This document shows positions 45,434-55,342 of a stretch of DNA of 64,000 bases, piece by piece (position 1 is the first letter of the stretch; each line of letters begins with the position of its first letter). Source of the DNA: JASGDC01 sp047608145 (lineage in GTDB: Bacteria; Actinomycetota; Actinomycetes; Actinomycetales; Micrococcaceae); NCBI GenBank assembly GCA_047608145.1, contig JASGDC010000033.1, forward strand, positions 1 through 64,000. Direction: 5' to 3'. The notes beneath the pieces were generated by a model, which did not search any database, had not been told where the DNA came from, and saw only the letters and a list, made by a program, of their open reading frames with translations. The position numbers and the translations under genes are program-made.

Positions 45434-46226
45434 ACTCTTTAGCTTTCCCAGTCCCCCACAATTGAGCTGGAATAGGGTCCGTGCGTAACATTCTTCCTAG
45501 ACTAGGGCTTCCAATTTTGGCATCTGATGCTACTAGCACAATATTGCCATAACGTTTCCCTTTTAACATCGCAGAATCAGAAATTACTGACACGTTTGTG
45601 AAATTTGCTAATAATGCTGCAATCTCAGCTTTAACTGAACTATGTTTTGGGCCATCTCCACAGTTAATTAAATATAAACCTCCAGGCCTTAGCACTCGTT
45701 TAACATGTGAAACAAATTCTATGGTAAGTAATTCTCTTGGAGTTACTGGACCAGCAAAAACATCACGGATAATTACATCACGACTATTTTCACTAAGACT
45801 TTCAACCACTTCACGAGCTTCTCCAGCACGCAGTCGCATCTGAGGTGCGCTTGGTAAATCAAACCAACTACGTACAAAATCAATAAGTTTAGTATCAAGT
45901 TCAACTACTACATGCCTAGCCGCAGGATATCGATAAGCCATATAACGAGGTAACGAGCAACCTCCACCACCTAGGTGCAAAAAGTTAATCTTTTGTTCAA
46001 CTCTTGGATTAAATTGTGATTCAATAACTTTTGCCATGTAGCGCATATATTCAAAATCCAAATTAAATTTACTGGATAAATCGATGTGGGAACTTTGTAC
46101 ATCATTGATATAAAGCAACCAACCATTAGGTGTATAACGATCCCTGACTAATTCGGCGGTACCAGTATCAATCAAGAATTTCCCAGCTTGTGGGGCTGCT
46201 ATTCGTTGCTTTCTCTTTCTTACCAT
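45393..46226 (-). CDS. Spermidine synthase-like class I methyltransferase-fold protein
   Basis: This 277-residue protein has the spermidine-synthase Rossmann fold: FLHLGGGGCSLPRYMAYRYP (motif I, about residues 80-99), HVVVELDTKLIDFVRSWF, GEAREVVESL and DVIIRDVFAGPVTPRELLTIEFV. The catalytic Asp pair of true aminopropyltransferases is not clear, and there is no membrane domain. Such stand-alone proteins are common in actinobacteria and may be SAM-dependent enzymes of unknown substrate. No Shine-Dalgarno precedes ATG 46226; CAAGAT lies six bases upstream after TGA, hinting at a leaderless transcript. Confidence 0.75.
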   Translation of the reverse strand: MVRKRKQRIAAPQAGKFLIDTGTAELVRDRYTPNGWLLYINDVQSSHIDLSSKFNLDFEYMRYMAKVIESQFNPRVEQKINFLHLGGGGCSLPRYMAYRYPAARHVVVELDTKLIDFVRSWFDLPSAPQMRLRAGEAREVVESLSENSRDVIIRDVFAGPVTPRELLTIEFVSHVKRVLRPGGLYLINCGDGPKHSSVKAEIAALLANFTNVSVISDSAMLKGKRYGNIVLVASDAKIGSPSLGRMLRTDPIPAQLWGTGKAKEFIEGVQYLEDLDL

Positions 46227-46326
46227 TTAACTATCTTGTCAGACACTTTAAAGAAAAATGGTTAAGCAACCGAAAAAATGGGATAATGAGTTACCAAAGA
46301 CGTCTTTCATATAGGAGAGAAAATAA

Positions 46327-48420
46327 ATGAGTTTCGGTATTTACGTTGCAGCAGTTACCCCAACTGCAGGTCAATCACTAATCAGTCTAGGTGTCATGGA
46401 CACTTTAAACACCCATTACAATAAAGTCGGGTTTTTCCGCCCAATTACTAGGTCAGATGACATAGAAGACGATCCAATGGTCCAGCTAACTCGTAATCAA
46501 TATGATTTAGATAAAACTACTTCGCGTGCTGGTATGACTCGTGCTGAAGCTCGTGCTTTATTAGCTGATGGCAAAAAAGAAGACATCGATTCAAAAGCTG
46601 TAGAAATTATGTCTGAGCTTAGCAAAGAATGTGACATAGTAGTCGTCGAAGGTCTATCAAACAGCGAAGCAGGAGATTTCGAATTAAACCTTGAAATTGC
46701 TAAAAATCTTGGCACTCCAGTATTGATGGTTGTTGGTGCTGAGGATAATAAATCAGCTAAGGAAGTAGCTGAAGAAATTGAAGTAGCACGTAAAGAAATT
46801 ACTGAAGCTAAAGTTCAGATGTTTGCGATGATTGTAAACCGTGCTAATCCTGATTTACTTGAAGATATTGCTGGCAAAGCACCACTTGGCGAGAAAAAAC
46901 TACCAGTTTATGTGCTTCCAGAACTTCCAGCAATTTCAAACCCAACTGTAGAAGCAGTTGCAAAAGAATTAGGCGCAGGAAGCGTCAGCGGTGATTTAAA
47001 TCTTGACCGCGACATCAGCGAAGTTAAAGTTGCTGCAATGACCGTAGATAACTACCTTGATTTCTTAACTGAAGAATGTTTAGTCATTGTGCCAGGTGAC
47101 CGTGGCGATATTATGGCTGCCACCCTTGCTGCTGCACAATCTACTGAGTTTCCTAGTCCATCAGGCATCTTGCTTTCTTACAACATGAAACCAAAAGGTA
47201 AAGTAAAAACTTTGATGGATAAAGCTCCATTCCCAATTATTTCAGCACCACAAGATACTTACCAGGCTGCACATCAAGTCGGGCAAGTATCCGGAAACTT
47301 CTTCAAAGGTCAAAATCGTAAGATTGCTGCTGCACTTGGCGCTTGGGGATCACATGTTGATACTAAAGAATTAGCATCTCGTGTTGATATTCCACGTCCA
47401 GAGACAAAGACTCCACTACGTTTCTTGCATGAACTAATTGAACGTGCTCGTTCACAACGTCGTCATATTGTCCTTCCAGAAGGTAACGATGTAAGAATTT
47501 TGGAAGCTGCAGAAATTATCAAGCGTCGTGATATTTGTGCCCTAACTATCCTCGGCGACGAAGAAGCGGTACAGCAACTAGCTTCTTCAAAAGGTATAAA
47601 TATTTCTGGTATTGATATTATTGATCCTACTAAATCAGACCTTCTTGAAGGTTTCACGAAGGAATATGCGGAACTACGTGCTCATAAAGGTATCACTGAG
47701 GATCAGGCGCATGAACGCATGATGGATGGTGCTTACTTCGGTACTATGATGGTTTACAAAGGCATGGTAGATGGTATGGTATCTGGCGCGGCTAATACTA
47801 CAGCCCACACTATCCGTCCAGCACTTGAATTCGTTAAGACTGCACCAGGTGTGAAAGTAGTTTCTTCAGTATTCTTCATGCTGTTAGAAGATCGTGTTTT
47901 GGTATACGGTGACTGTGCAGTAAACCCTAATCCTAACTCAGAACAACTTGCTGACATCGCTCAAGCTTCTGCAGAAACAGCAGCAATGTTTGACGTAGAT
48001 CCACGAGTAGCAATGCTTTCGTACTCTACTGGCACATCAGGTGCTGGTGAAGATGTGGAACGCGTACGTGTTGCTACTGAAATCGTTAAAGAAAAGCGCC
48101 CAGACTTGTTAATTGAAGGTCCGATTCAGTATGATGCTGCATCTGATGTGTCAATTGCAAAGTCTAAACTTCCAAATTCACAAGTTGCAGGTAAAGCTAC
48201 AGTATTTATCTTCCCTGATTTAAACACTGGTAACAATACATACAAAGCTGTACAGCAATCAGCTGGTGCGGTAGCCGTAGGTCCGGTACTTCAGGGGCTA
48301 AAGAAGCCAGTAAACGACTTATCTCGTGGCTGTACTGTAGAAGACATCGTAAATACAGTAGCTATCACTGCTATCCAAGGTCAAGACACAAAAACTACCG
48401 CTAAAGAAAGTACTAAATAA
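46327..48420 (+). CDS. pta: Phosphate acetyltransferase (long form)
   Basis: This 697-residue enzyme interconverts acetyl-CoA and acetyl phosphate. It has the long architecture: an N-terminal P-loop-like domain (about 1-200, starting GIYVAAVTPTAGQSLISLGVMD), a DRTGG domain (about 215-320) and the catalytic PTA domain from about 370, with HIVLPEGNDVRILEAAEII, GMVDGMVSGAANTTAHTIRPAL, MLSYSTGTSGAGEDVERV and FIFPDLNTGNNTYKAVQQSA. AGGAGAG precedes the ATG. The stop overlaps the ackA start by one base, so acetate formation with ATP gain is produced as one unit. Confidence 0.95.
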   Translation: MSFGIYVAAVTPTAGQSLISLGVMDTLNTHYNKVGFFRPITRSDDIEDDPMVQLTRNQYDLDKTTSRAGMTRAEARALLADGKKEDIDSKAVEIMSELSKECDIVVVEGLSNSEAGDFELNLEIAKNLGTPVLMVVGAEDNKSAKEVAEEIEVARKEITEAKVQMFAMIVNRANPDLLEDIAGKAPLGEKKLPVYVLPELPAISNPTVEAVAKELGAGSVSGDLNLDRDISEVKVAAMTVDNYLDFLTEECLVIVPGDRGDIMAATLAAAQSTEFPSPSGILLSYNMKPKGKVKTLMDKAPFPIISAPQDTYQAAHQVGQVSGNFFKGQNRKIAAALGAWGSHVDTKELASRVDIPRPETKTPLRFLHELIERARSQRRHIVLPEGNDVRILEAAEIIKRRDICALTILGDEEAVQQLASSKGINISGIDIIDPTKSDLLEGFTKEYAELRAHKGITEDQAHERMMDGAYFGTMMVYKGMVDGMVSGAANTTAHTIRPALEFVKTAPGVKVVSSVFFMLLEDRVLVYGDCAVNPNPNSEQLADIAQASAETAAMFDVDPRVAMLSYSTGTSGAGEDVERVRVATEIVKEKRPDLLIEGPIQYDAASDVSIAKSKLPNSQVAGKATVFIFPDLNTGNNTYKAVQQSAGAVAVGPVLQGLKKPVNDLSRGCTVEDIVNTVAITAIQGQDTKTTAKESTK

Positions 48421-49604
48421 TGATAATGCTAGTTATTAACTCAGGGTCTTCTTCACTTAAGTACCAGGTTCGTGACACCAGTAAGGACGCAAAAACTCCA
48501 GTAATTACTGAGGGGATTGCAGAACGTATTGGAATTGAGGGTGGCAGCTATACTCACGAAGACCACCTAGATGGCACCCAAAATGAAGTAACCGTAGATT
48601 TGCCAGACCATGCAGTAGCATTCGATTTAGTTTACAAAGAGATTGAAAAAACTCTTGGCGGTATCGAAATTGAAGGTGTGGGACACCGCGTAGTCCAAGG
48701 CGGTGAAATTTTCGACAAACCAGTATTACTTGATGAGAAAACTATTGACAAGATTGATTCACTTAGTCCACTAGCACCTTTGCATAACCCTGCGAATGTG
48801 CTTGGGATGCGTATCATTTCGAAAAAATTCCCTAAAATGCCACAAGTAGCAGTATTTGATACGGCTTTCCACACTACACTACCTGATTATGCTTATCGTT
48901 ATGCTTTGCCAAACGAAATGTATGAAAAACACGGTATCCGTCGCTTCGGTGCTCATGGTACTAGCCATGACTACGTTTCAAAGCAAGCCGCTAACCACTT
49001 GAAAGTCGATGACAAAGACTTTGATGGCGTAATCGCACACATCGGTAACGGTGCTTCACTAACTGCTATTAAAGGCGGTGAAAGTGTAGATACTTCAATG
49101 GGTTTCACGCCACTTGCTGGCCTAGTGATGGGTACCCGTACTGGTGATATCGATCCAAGCATTTTAGTATTCCTAGGCCGCAAAGGCTATACTCCTGATC
49201 AACTAGATGATTTACTAAACAAAAAGTCTGGCTATCTAGGTCTTAGCGGTGAATCTGATATGCGTTCACTCGTAGAAAAAATGGAAGCTGGCGACAAAGA
49301 CGCCAAGCTAGCCTTTGAAATTGGCACCTACAATCTTGCGAAATTTATCGGCAGTTATCATGTAGCTGTTGGTGGTATGAAAGCTCTAGTTTTCACTGCT
49401 GGCATTGGAGAAAACTCAGCGCCTTTCAGAGCAAGCACTGTAGAAAAACTAAGTGCTCTTGGTCTTAAGATCGATGAGAAGAAGAACGATGAGCACAGCA
49501 AAGAAATTCGTGATATTTCAACTGAAGACAGTGCTATTCCAGTTCTAATCATCCCAACGAACGAGGAACTAGCTATTGCTCAAGCTGTTGAAACAACTGT
49601 TTAG
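48420..49604 (+). CDS. ackA: Acetate kinase
   Basis: This 394-residue enzyme converts acetyl phosphate and ADP to acetate and ATP. ASKHA-fold signatures are all present: LVINSGSSSLKYQV at the N-terminus, VGHRVVQGGEIF, AVFDTAFHTTLP, RRFGAHGTSHDYVSKQAA, IAHIGNGASLTAI, DTSMGFTPLAGLVMGTRTGDIDP and VFTAGIGENSAPFR. The ATG overlaps the pta TAA (TAATG); a second ATG six bases later could also be used. A strong terminator follows the stop. With pta it indicates acetate-producing fermentation. Confidence 0.95.
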   Translation: MIMLVINSGSSSLKYQVRDTSKDAKTPVITEGIAERIGIEGGSYTHEDHLDGTQNEVTVDLPDHAVAFDLVYKEIEKTLGGIEIEGVGHRVVQGGEIFDKPVLLDEKTIDKIDSLSPLAPLHNPANVLGMRIISKKFPKMPQVAVFDTAFHTTLPDYAYRYALPNEMYEKHGIRRFGAHGTSHDYVSKQAANHLKVDDKDFDGVIAHIGNGASLTAIKGGESVDTSMGFTPLAGLVMGTRTGDIDPSILVFLGRKGYTPDQLDDLLNKKSGYLGLSGESDMRSLVEKMEAGDKDAKLAFEIGTYNLAKFIGSYHVAVGGMKALVFTAGIGENSAPFRASTVEKLSALGLKIDEKKNDEHSKEIRDISTEDSAIPVLIIPTNEELAIAQAVETTV

Positions 49605-49620
49605 TACTTAAACTTAAACA

Positions 49621-49654
49621 AAAATAGTGGCTACTTTAAAGTAGCCACTATTTT
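49621..49654 (+). terminator. Terminator of pta-ackA
   Basis: AAAATAGTGGCTACTTT is followed by its exact reverse complement, then TTAT. It lies 16 bp after the ackA stop and about 25 bp before the convergent gene's stop, so it can act in both directions. Confidence 0.9.
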
Positions 49655-49679
49655 TTATACATGTTACAGACACAAATAG

Positions 49680-50561
49680 TTACTGCTCTAATAACTTTCG
49701 TATTTCAACTGGACGGTCAGTAATAATGTATTCAAAGTATTCAAGACCAATCTCAGTCAAACCCTGCAATTGTTCTTCAGTGTTTACCGTGAAACAACGG
49801 AATTTAATGCCTTCTTTAGCTAGTTTTTCCACATCTGTTTTATAGTCAACTGAAAAACGAGTGCCTATCCCAACGCAACCTAACTGCTGCATAACCTGGA
49901 GCGCACCATCGATAAGTTTCTGCTTATTTTCTTCCGTACGTTCTACACCTGGTGGAAATTCTTCAAAGTCATAATTGTCGATTAACTGTACTGACTCAGT
50001 TTTAGGAAACTGTTTGTGTAGATATAGTACAGAATCTGACATAAAGCTCATAAACTCGACTCGTTCATCAAGTTCTCCGGCTGAGTTTACCATGCCTTTT
50101 TCGTTAAAAAGCTCTACCAAAGCTTTCTCTACAGCATAGTCATTAGGTTCAGCTGCATCTTTAGTCTCAATAATTATGCCGATTTTACGATCAGCATTGT
50201 AAGCAATCTCTATTAACTCTGCCAAGGTAATGATATGGGTAATATCTGAATTTGTAATACCAGTCTTTTTAGTAAATTCTGGATCAGCTTTACCTTGCAA
50301 TGGCTCCTCATGCTTAGAGAAATCAAACTCTTTTAGTTCCGCTACTGTGTAATCTGAAATATTTCCAGTTAAACCTGTAACTCGTTTTAGCTCATTATCA
50401 TGGACACAAACAAGCTGCTTGTCTTTAGTTAACCGCACATCACATTCTAGTGCATCAGCACCTTTTGCAATCCCAGCAAGATAAGCTGCTTTAGTTTGTT
50501 CCGGATATTCATAACTTGCACCACGATGAGCAATAATTTTTGGCGCTGATTTATCTAGCAT
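49680..50561 (-). CDS. Glycerophosphodiester phosphodiesterase
   Basis: This 293-residue TIM-barrel enzyme splits glycerophosphodiesters into an alcohol and glycerol 3-phosphate. It starts IIAHRGASYEYPEQTKAAYLAG, continues GADALECDVRLTKDKQLVCVHDNELKRVTG with the catalytic His and acidic residues, and includes IGIIIETK and, at the end, FTVNTEEQLQGLTEIGLEYFEYIITDRPVE. No signal peptide is seen, so it is cytoplasmic. AGGTGG precedes ATG 50561. It may recycle phospholipid or teichoic-acid breakdown products. Confidence 0.9.
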   Translation of the reverse strand: MLDKSAPKIIAHRGASYEYPEQTKAAYLAGIAKGADALECDVRLTKDKQLVCVHDNELKRVTGLTGNISDYTVAELKEFDFSKHEEPLQGKADPEFTKKTGITNSDITHIITLAELIEIAYNADRKIGIIIETKDAAEPNDYAVEKALVELFNEKGMVNSAGELDERVEFMSFMSDSVLYLHKQFPKTESVQLIDNYDFEEFPPGVERTEENKQKLIDGALQVMQQLGCVGIGTRFSVDYKTDVEKLAKEGIKFRCFTVNTEEQLQGLTEIGLEYFEYIITDRPVEIRKLLEQ

Positions 50562-50681
50562 TTAACCACCTATTATTTAATATAAATTATCTACTAAAAA
50601 TTTTAACAAAATCATAAATAATTAAGGCTTACCTAGTCATAATTCAGGAAAAAATCATTTTTTCAGTGCAAACTAGAAAAT

Positions 50682-51998
50682 ATGAGTGAAAAGTCAGCAG
50701 ATAATTCAACAGCTATTAATGAAAAAACTGAAAAGCCAAAATCACCACCAGTAAATGAAGTTAGGCAATTAGAGCAAAAAGCAGCATTAAATAAAATGCG
50801 TAAAATTGCTGGCGCCTTATTAATCTTCATGGCTATAGTTTTTGTTATCTCATTTTCCTTACAAGAGAAATATACTTGGCTAGTCTATGTTCGTGCAGCT
50901 GCCGAAGGTGGCATGGTAGGTGGGCTTGCTGACTGGTTCGCAGTCACTGCTCTATTTAGATACCCAATGGGACTAAAAATTCCACATACTGCAATTATCC
51001 CTAACAAGAAGGATGATATCGGCAAGAATTTAACTAACTTTGTCGAAGATAACTTCCTTTCAGAGGAAGTAGTACTAGGCTATCTAAAGAAGTTTTCAAT
51101 TTCTGAAAAAGTCGGAGACTACGTAGCTACTCCGGAAAATGCAGAAAAACTTACTGACCAAATTGCTGATGGCGCACGTGGAATGATGAACGTCCTCAAA
51201 GATGATGAAGTGCAAGATATTCTAGCTGACTTGTTAAAACGTCATGTACTGGATCCTGAATGGGGGCCATATATTGGAAAACTTGGCACCAAAATTGTGG
51301 CAGATAGACACCACGATAAACTAGTCGATATCTTATTTGAACGTGCTTATGATTGGGCTTTGAATAACAAAGCAGTGGTTGAAAACGTAGTTGAAGATCG
51401 TAGCCCTACCTGGGTACCGGGGTTCGTAGATAACATTGTAGGAGAAAAAGTTCATAAAGAACTTGTGGCATTTATTAAAGCCGTGAGGGATGACCAGTTC
51501 CATGATGTTCGCATGGCAATTGATCGCTACTTGATTGACTTAACTCAGGATTTGCAGCACGATCCAGATACTATTCATAAGGTCGAAAATCTTAAGAAAA
51601 ACGTCATGAACGATGATCAACTACGTGATTTTGCTGGTGGTGGTTGGGATACTATCAAGAATGCTTTGCTTGCAGAATTTGATGATAAGAAGGGTATGCT
51701 ACGCCAAAAGATAACTAAAACCATTCTTGATTTGGGTCATAACATGCAAACAAATGCCGAATGGCAAAGCAAAATTGATAATTGGGTGCGTTATGCAGCA
51801 GTTAGTATTATCAAGAATTACCGTCACGATATTGCTGGGGTAATTGAAACTACGGTAAAAGAATGGGATGCAGACGATACTAGCGAAAAGATCGAAATTG
51901 CTGTTGGTAAAGATCTACAGTTCATTAGGATTAACGGTACTGTAGTGGGTTCACTAGCTGGGCTAATAATTACCTTTATTGCGTACCAAATACTATAG
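50682..51998 (+). CDS. DUF445 family membrane protein
   Basis: This 438-residue protein belongs to DUF445 (YheB/YjiN-like). It has a polar N-terminal tail, one membrane helix at about 42-60, the family signature VRAAAEGGMVGGLADWFAVTALFRYPMGLKIPHTAIIP, a long helical domain, and a C-terminal membrane helix (GTVVGSLAGLIITFIAYQIL) preceded by DLQFIRINGTVVG. It is thought to be an envelope protein of unknown function. ATG 50682 lacks a clear Shine-Dalgarno. Its stop lies three bases from the convergent acyltransferase stop. Confidence 0.85.
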   Translation: MSEKSADNSTAINEKTEKPKSPPVNEVRQLEQKAALNKMRKIAGALLIFMAIVFVISFSLQEKYTWLVYVRAAAEGGMVGGLADWFAVTALFRYPMGLKIPHTAIIPNKKDDIGKNLTNFVEDNFLSEEVVLGYLKKFSISEKVGDYVATPENAEKLTDQIADGARGMMNVLKDDEVQDILADLLKRHVLDPEWGPYIGKLGTKIVADRHHDKLVDILFERAYDWALNNKAVVENVVEDRSPTWVPGFVDNIVGEKVHKELVAFIKAVRDDQFHDVRMAIDRYLIDLTQDLQHDPDTIHKVENLKKNVMNDDQLRDFAGGGWDTIKNALLAEFDDKKGMLRQKITKTILDLGHNMQTNAEWQSKIDNWVRYAAVSIIKNYRHDIAGVIETTVKEWDADDTSEKIEIAVGKDLQFIRINGTVVGSLAGLIITFIAYQIL

Positions 51999-52001
51999 GA
52001 G

Positions 52002-53807
52002 TTAATTAGTAGCTCGTTTACGTTCGCTAAGTGTTTTAAAAGCCTTTTTAATAGTATCTATATAATGAGCAGTACCTTCTTGATTTGGGTGAAAACCAGA
52101 AGAGTCTAACCATTGATTATTAGCTTTTGCTTGGGATGCCCAATCAGCAACAATAACGTTGTTATGTCTTTTTGCAACGTTATTATAAATTCCAACATAT
52201 TCTGCACATGTTTGTGCTTTAGGTTTATTTTTATTGGCAATAGCATAACAATTTACCAGTACAACTTCGTGATTTGGCCCGATACGGTTTAACAAATCAT
52301 CAAGATAGGCTCCATTAGGTAACCCCATATTAGTCCCAGCCACAATAAGTACAGCTGGACGTAGAGTATCACTTGCTATTTGTTCATCAATAACTGTTGA
52401 AGTTTCTGGCCATGCCCTCCCAATTTTTGCATCTAGGGCTACACCAGGGAATTCGCTTACTAAATCTGGTTTACTAATTACAAGCATTGAATCACCAATT
52501 GCACTTAACTGTTCACCTTTGGGATAGAACCAAGTATCTCCCTGTGGTAATTCCATGCTGGCTGCTCCCTTAGTTGATTTTACCTGTTGCTGCATCGCAG
52601 CTTCAATCCTAATCTGCCCTTTTGTCTTAGTAGGAGCAATAAATAACGCAGTAATTGTTAATCCTAAACAAAGCACCCAAACTGTACCAATTACAAAAGC
52701 AGAACGAGTAAATCTAGAAACTTGGTGGAAATATAAAGCTAAAGTACGCCGCAAACCACTACGCAAGATTGGAGCTTCAATAAAACTATAGGAGACTTCA
52801 GCACATAAGAAAGCAATAATTAATACAATAAACGGCAAGATATATGAGAAATATTTATCAGCATTTAACTGCATGCTTAGTTGTTCTAAAATCACAAAAA
52901 TTGGCCAATGCCATAGATAAAGTGAATAAGAACGAGTACCAATCAAAACAAAAGGATAGGTACTCAATAGTTTTTGCAGGGGGCCAGTTTCTGTTAAGAA
53001 AGTAGCAAGCAATAATGCAGTTAGGACACTCACTAATAAAAACCCGTAATGGTAAGTATTGGCGTTATTGTAATCAAATTTAAAAAACGAAATTATAATA
53101 CCAAATAACGATAAAACACCAATCGGAACCTTAACTTTACGCCAAACCTCGTTATAAAACATAAAAGGTTTATTGACATATATATAAGCTAATATCGCAC
53201 CAATATAAATACCGAATGTGTGTGTATCAGTTCCATAATATACTCTGCTAGCATCATTTGGGTTATATAAAATATTCATCAACAGATAACTACCTGTTGC
53301 AATTAAAATTGAGATAAATAAACTTGCACGGAAGTTAATAGCCAATAAAAAAGCAATGGTTATCGGCCAAAGAATATAAAATTGCTCTTCTACTCCAAGC
53401 GACCATAAGTTTTGTAACAAAGCAGGCTGATCATTATTGAAATAGTTGGTACCGCTAGCAATTTCCACCCAGTTTGAGGAAAAAGTAATAGCTCCAAGTA
53501 CTTGCCTGCGCAACTGCACAATTAAGTCTGTATTCACCAACATGGCAAAACCACAGACAAAAATTAACATTGTATATAAAGCTGGCAAAATCCTACGGGC
53601 ACGTTTAACCCAGAACTGTTTTAAATTAATAGCCCCTTTTTTTACTACTTGATCTAAAAGGATTTTCGTAATTAAGAATCCACTAATTACAAAGAAAACA
53701 TCTACGCCCAAAAAACCACTTGGCACCCAAGATTCATTGAGGTGGTAAAAAATTACAGCCAAGACGGCAATTGCGCGCAAGCCGTCAATACCTTGGATTC
53801 TTTTCAT
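52002..53807 (-). CDS. OatA-like acyltransferase 3 with C-terminal SGNH domain
   Basis: This 601-residue protein has an N-terminal acyltransferase-3 domain (about 1-370) with ten or eleven helices, starting IQGIDGLRAIAVLAVIFYHL and FLGVDVFFVISGFLITKILL, and an extracytoplasmic SGNH domain with AIGDSMLV (nucleophile Ser), LIVAGTNMG and a final SGFHPNQEG. This is the layout of OatA-type enzymes that O-acetylate peptidoglycan or polysaccharide outside the membrane. The usual DXXH triad motif reads SGFH here: the Asp three before His is replaced by Ser, although an Asp lies two residues further back. AGAGGTGG precedes the ATG. Confidence 0.85.
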   Translation of the reverse strand: MKRIQGIDGLRAIAVLAVIFYHLNESWVPSGFLGVDVFFVISGFLITKILLDQVVKKGAINLKQFWVKRARRILPALYTMLIFVCGFAMLVNTDLIVQLRRQVLGAITFSSNWVEIASGTNYFNNDQPALLQNLWSLGVEEQFYILWPITIAFLLAINFRASLFISILIATGSYLLMNILYNPNDASRVYYGTDTHTFGIYIGAILAYIYVNKPFMFYNEVWRKVKVPIGVLSLFGIIISFFKFDYNNANTYHYGFLLVSVLTALLLATFLTETGPLQKLLSTYPFVLIGTRSYSLYLWHWPIFVILEQLSMQLNADKYFSYILPFIVLIIAFLCAEVSYSFIEAPILRSGLRRTLALYFHQVSRFTRSAFVIGTVWVLCLGLTITALFIAPTKTKGQIRIEAAMQQQVKSTKGAASMELPQGDTWFYPKGEQLSAIGDSMLVISKPDLVSEFPGVALDAKIGRAWPETSTVIDEQIASDTLRPAVLIVAGTNMGLPNGAYLDDLLNRIGPNHEVVLVNCYAIANKNKPKAQTCAEYVGIYNNVAKRHNNVIVADWASQAKANNQWLDSSGFHPNQEGTAHYIDTIKKAFKTLSERKRATN

Positions 53808-53843
53808 GCCACCTCTTTCTTAAACATTCTACAATACGAATTA

Positions 53844-53871
53844 TTGACACCGTTGACTTGGGTGTTAAAAT
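53844..53871 (+). promoter_or_regulatory. Consensus promoter of the first APC permease, with inverted repeat
   Basis: TTGACA (53844-53849) and TAAAAT (53866-53871) are 16 bp apart. Between and overlapping them, TGACACC and GGTGTTA form an imperfect inverted repeat that could be an operator. The ATG follows about 55 bp later with AAGGAG. Confidence 0.65.
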
Positions 53872-53925
53872 GTTCAGAAACCAAAATGCAGTTGACCAGT
53901 TTTGTAGTTAATTTTAAGGAGAAAA

Positions 53926-55263
53926 ATGGCATCTGAGCCCAATGCAAGTCAAGATGGACTAAAACGTACTTTGACTTTCTTTCCAGCATTATCGACTGTC
54001 ATGGGAACAGTTATTGGCGCTGGCGTTTTCTTTAAAGCTGCTAGTGTAGCTGAAACGACTGGCACTACTAGCTTACACATGCTTGTTTGGCTTTTGGCTG
54101 GCTTAATTACCATTGCAGCTGGTTTAACTGCAGCAGAACTTGCAGCAGCAATTCCAGAAACTGGTGGCATGCTGCGTTATATTGAACGTGCTTATGGTAA
54201 GTTTGCCAGTTTCTTATTAGGTTGGGCTCAAGTAATTATCTACTTCCCAGCTAATGTTGCTGCACTAGCAATTATTTTTGGTACCCAATTTAAAAACTTA
54301 TTCGGTCTTTCTACTGCGGTAGTCGTTCCAGTTGCTATTATTGCAGCTCTGACAATCATGGGCATTAATGCTCTTGGTTCCAAAACTGCTGGAACCTTCC
54401 AATCAATCGCTTTAGTGGCGAAACTGATTCCCTTAGCACTAATTGTAATCTTTGGCTTATTCAGCAATGCATCAGTGCAAGTTAGCCTATTTCCAGTACA
54501 GGCAGGAGTCAATACTGGTGGTATTGCTACTGCTTTAGGAGCTGGATTGTTAGCTGCAATGTTTGCTTATGACGGCTGGATTCATGTAGGAAATATTGCT
54601 GGCGAACTAAAAAATCCTAAACGTGACTTATCTCGAGCTATTGGTTTTGGATTAGTTGGAGTAATGGTAGTTTATCTACTAGTTAACTGGGTTTATTTGC
54701 GTACTTTACCTATAGAACATATCTCTGGAAATGAAAATGCCGCTATGCAAGTAGCACAGCAAATATTTGGTGATTTGGGTGGTAAGTTAGTTACCATCGG
54801 TATCTTGATTTCGGTATATGGTGCTATCAATGGATACTCCATGACTGGAATGCGCTTACCGTACACCATGGCACTTAAGAATGAACTGCCATTTTCTAAG
54901 TATCTTGTTAAGTTAAATCGCAATCATGCACCTTATGCATCAGGCACATTACAGTTAGCAATAGCTATCATAATGATGCTGCTAGGTGGCTTTGATACTT
55001 TAACCAATATGCTGGTATTTGTAATTTGGATTTTCTATGTTCTAGTGTTTATCGCAGTATTTATCTTACGTAAGAAAGAACCAGGGTTAGAACGACCATA
55101 CAAAGTACCTCTGTACCCAGTGTTGCCAACAGTTGCAATCCTTGGCGGGGTATTCATTGTCGTGATGACTTTAATCACACAATTCCAGCTAGCTATGATT
55201 GGAATTTTCCTTACAGCTCTAGGTATTCCGCTATATTTATACATGCAGAAAAAACAGTCATAA
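53926..55263 (+). CDS. APC superfamily amino-acid transporter (LAT/SteT-like), copy 1
   Basis: This 445-residue permease has 12 membrane segments and resembles bacterial LAT-type exchangers such as SteT: TFFPALSTVMGTVIGAGVFFKAASVA in TM1, LAGLITIAAGLTAAELAAAIPETGGMLRYIERAYG in TM2-3, AYDGWIHVGNIAGELKNPKRDLSRAI in TM6 and a conserved KKEPGLERPYKVPLYPVLP end. It probably exchanges or takes up a neutral amino acid. AAGGAG precedes the ATG. The next gene is a close paralogue, and a stretch of 69 bp in TM2-3 is identical in both. Confidence 0.85.
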   Translation: MASEPNASQDGLKRTLTFFPALSTVMGTVIGAGVFFKAASVAETTGTTSLHMLVWLLAGLITIAAGLTAAELAAAIPETGGMLRYIERAYGKFASFLLGWAQVIIYFPANVAALAIIFGTQFKNLFGLSTAVVVPVAIIAALTIMGINALGSKTAGTFQSIALVAKLIPLALIVIFGLFSNASVQVSLFPVQAGVNTGGIATALGAGLLAAMFAYDGWIHVGNIAGELKNPKRDLSRAIGFGLVGVMVVYLLVNWVYLRTLPIEHISGNENAAMQVAQQIFGDLGGKLVTIGILISVYGAINGYSMTGMRLPYTMALKNELPFSKYLVKLNRNHAPYASGTLQLAIAIIMMLLGGFDTLTNMLVFVIWIFYVLVFIAVFILRKKEPGLERPYKVPLYPVLPTVAILGGVFIVVMTLITQFQLAMIGIFLTALGIPLYLYMQKKQS

Positions 55264-55301
55264 AATAGGCATAAATCCCTATACGCAAGTTAATGTTGTG
55301 T

Positions 55302-55342
55302 GCTAGAATTTTCAGCAACTGAAGTGCTGAAAAAGCACTTCA
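55302..55342 (+). promoter_or_regulatory. Promoter and hairpin leader of the second APC permease
   Basis: The extended -10 TG-C-TAGAAT (55301-55309) is followed by a leader that can fold two ways: CAGCA (55313-55317) with TGCTG (55325-55329), or TGAAGTGCT (55320-55328) with AGCACTTCA (55334-55342). The two folds exclude each other. The RBS (AGGAG) and ATG follow 13-22 bp later. There is no strong U-tract, so translational control is as likely as attenuation. Confidence 0.45.
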
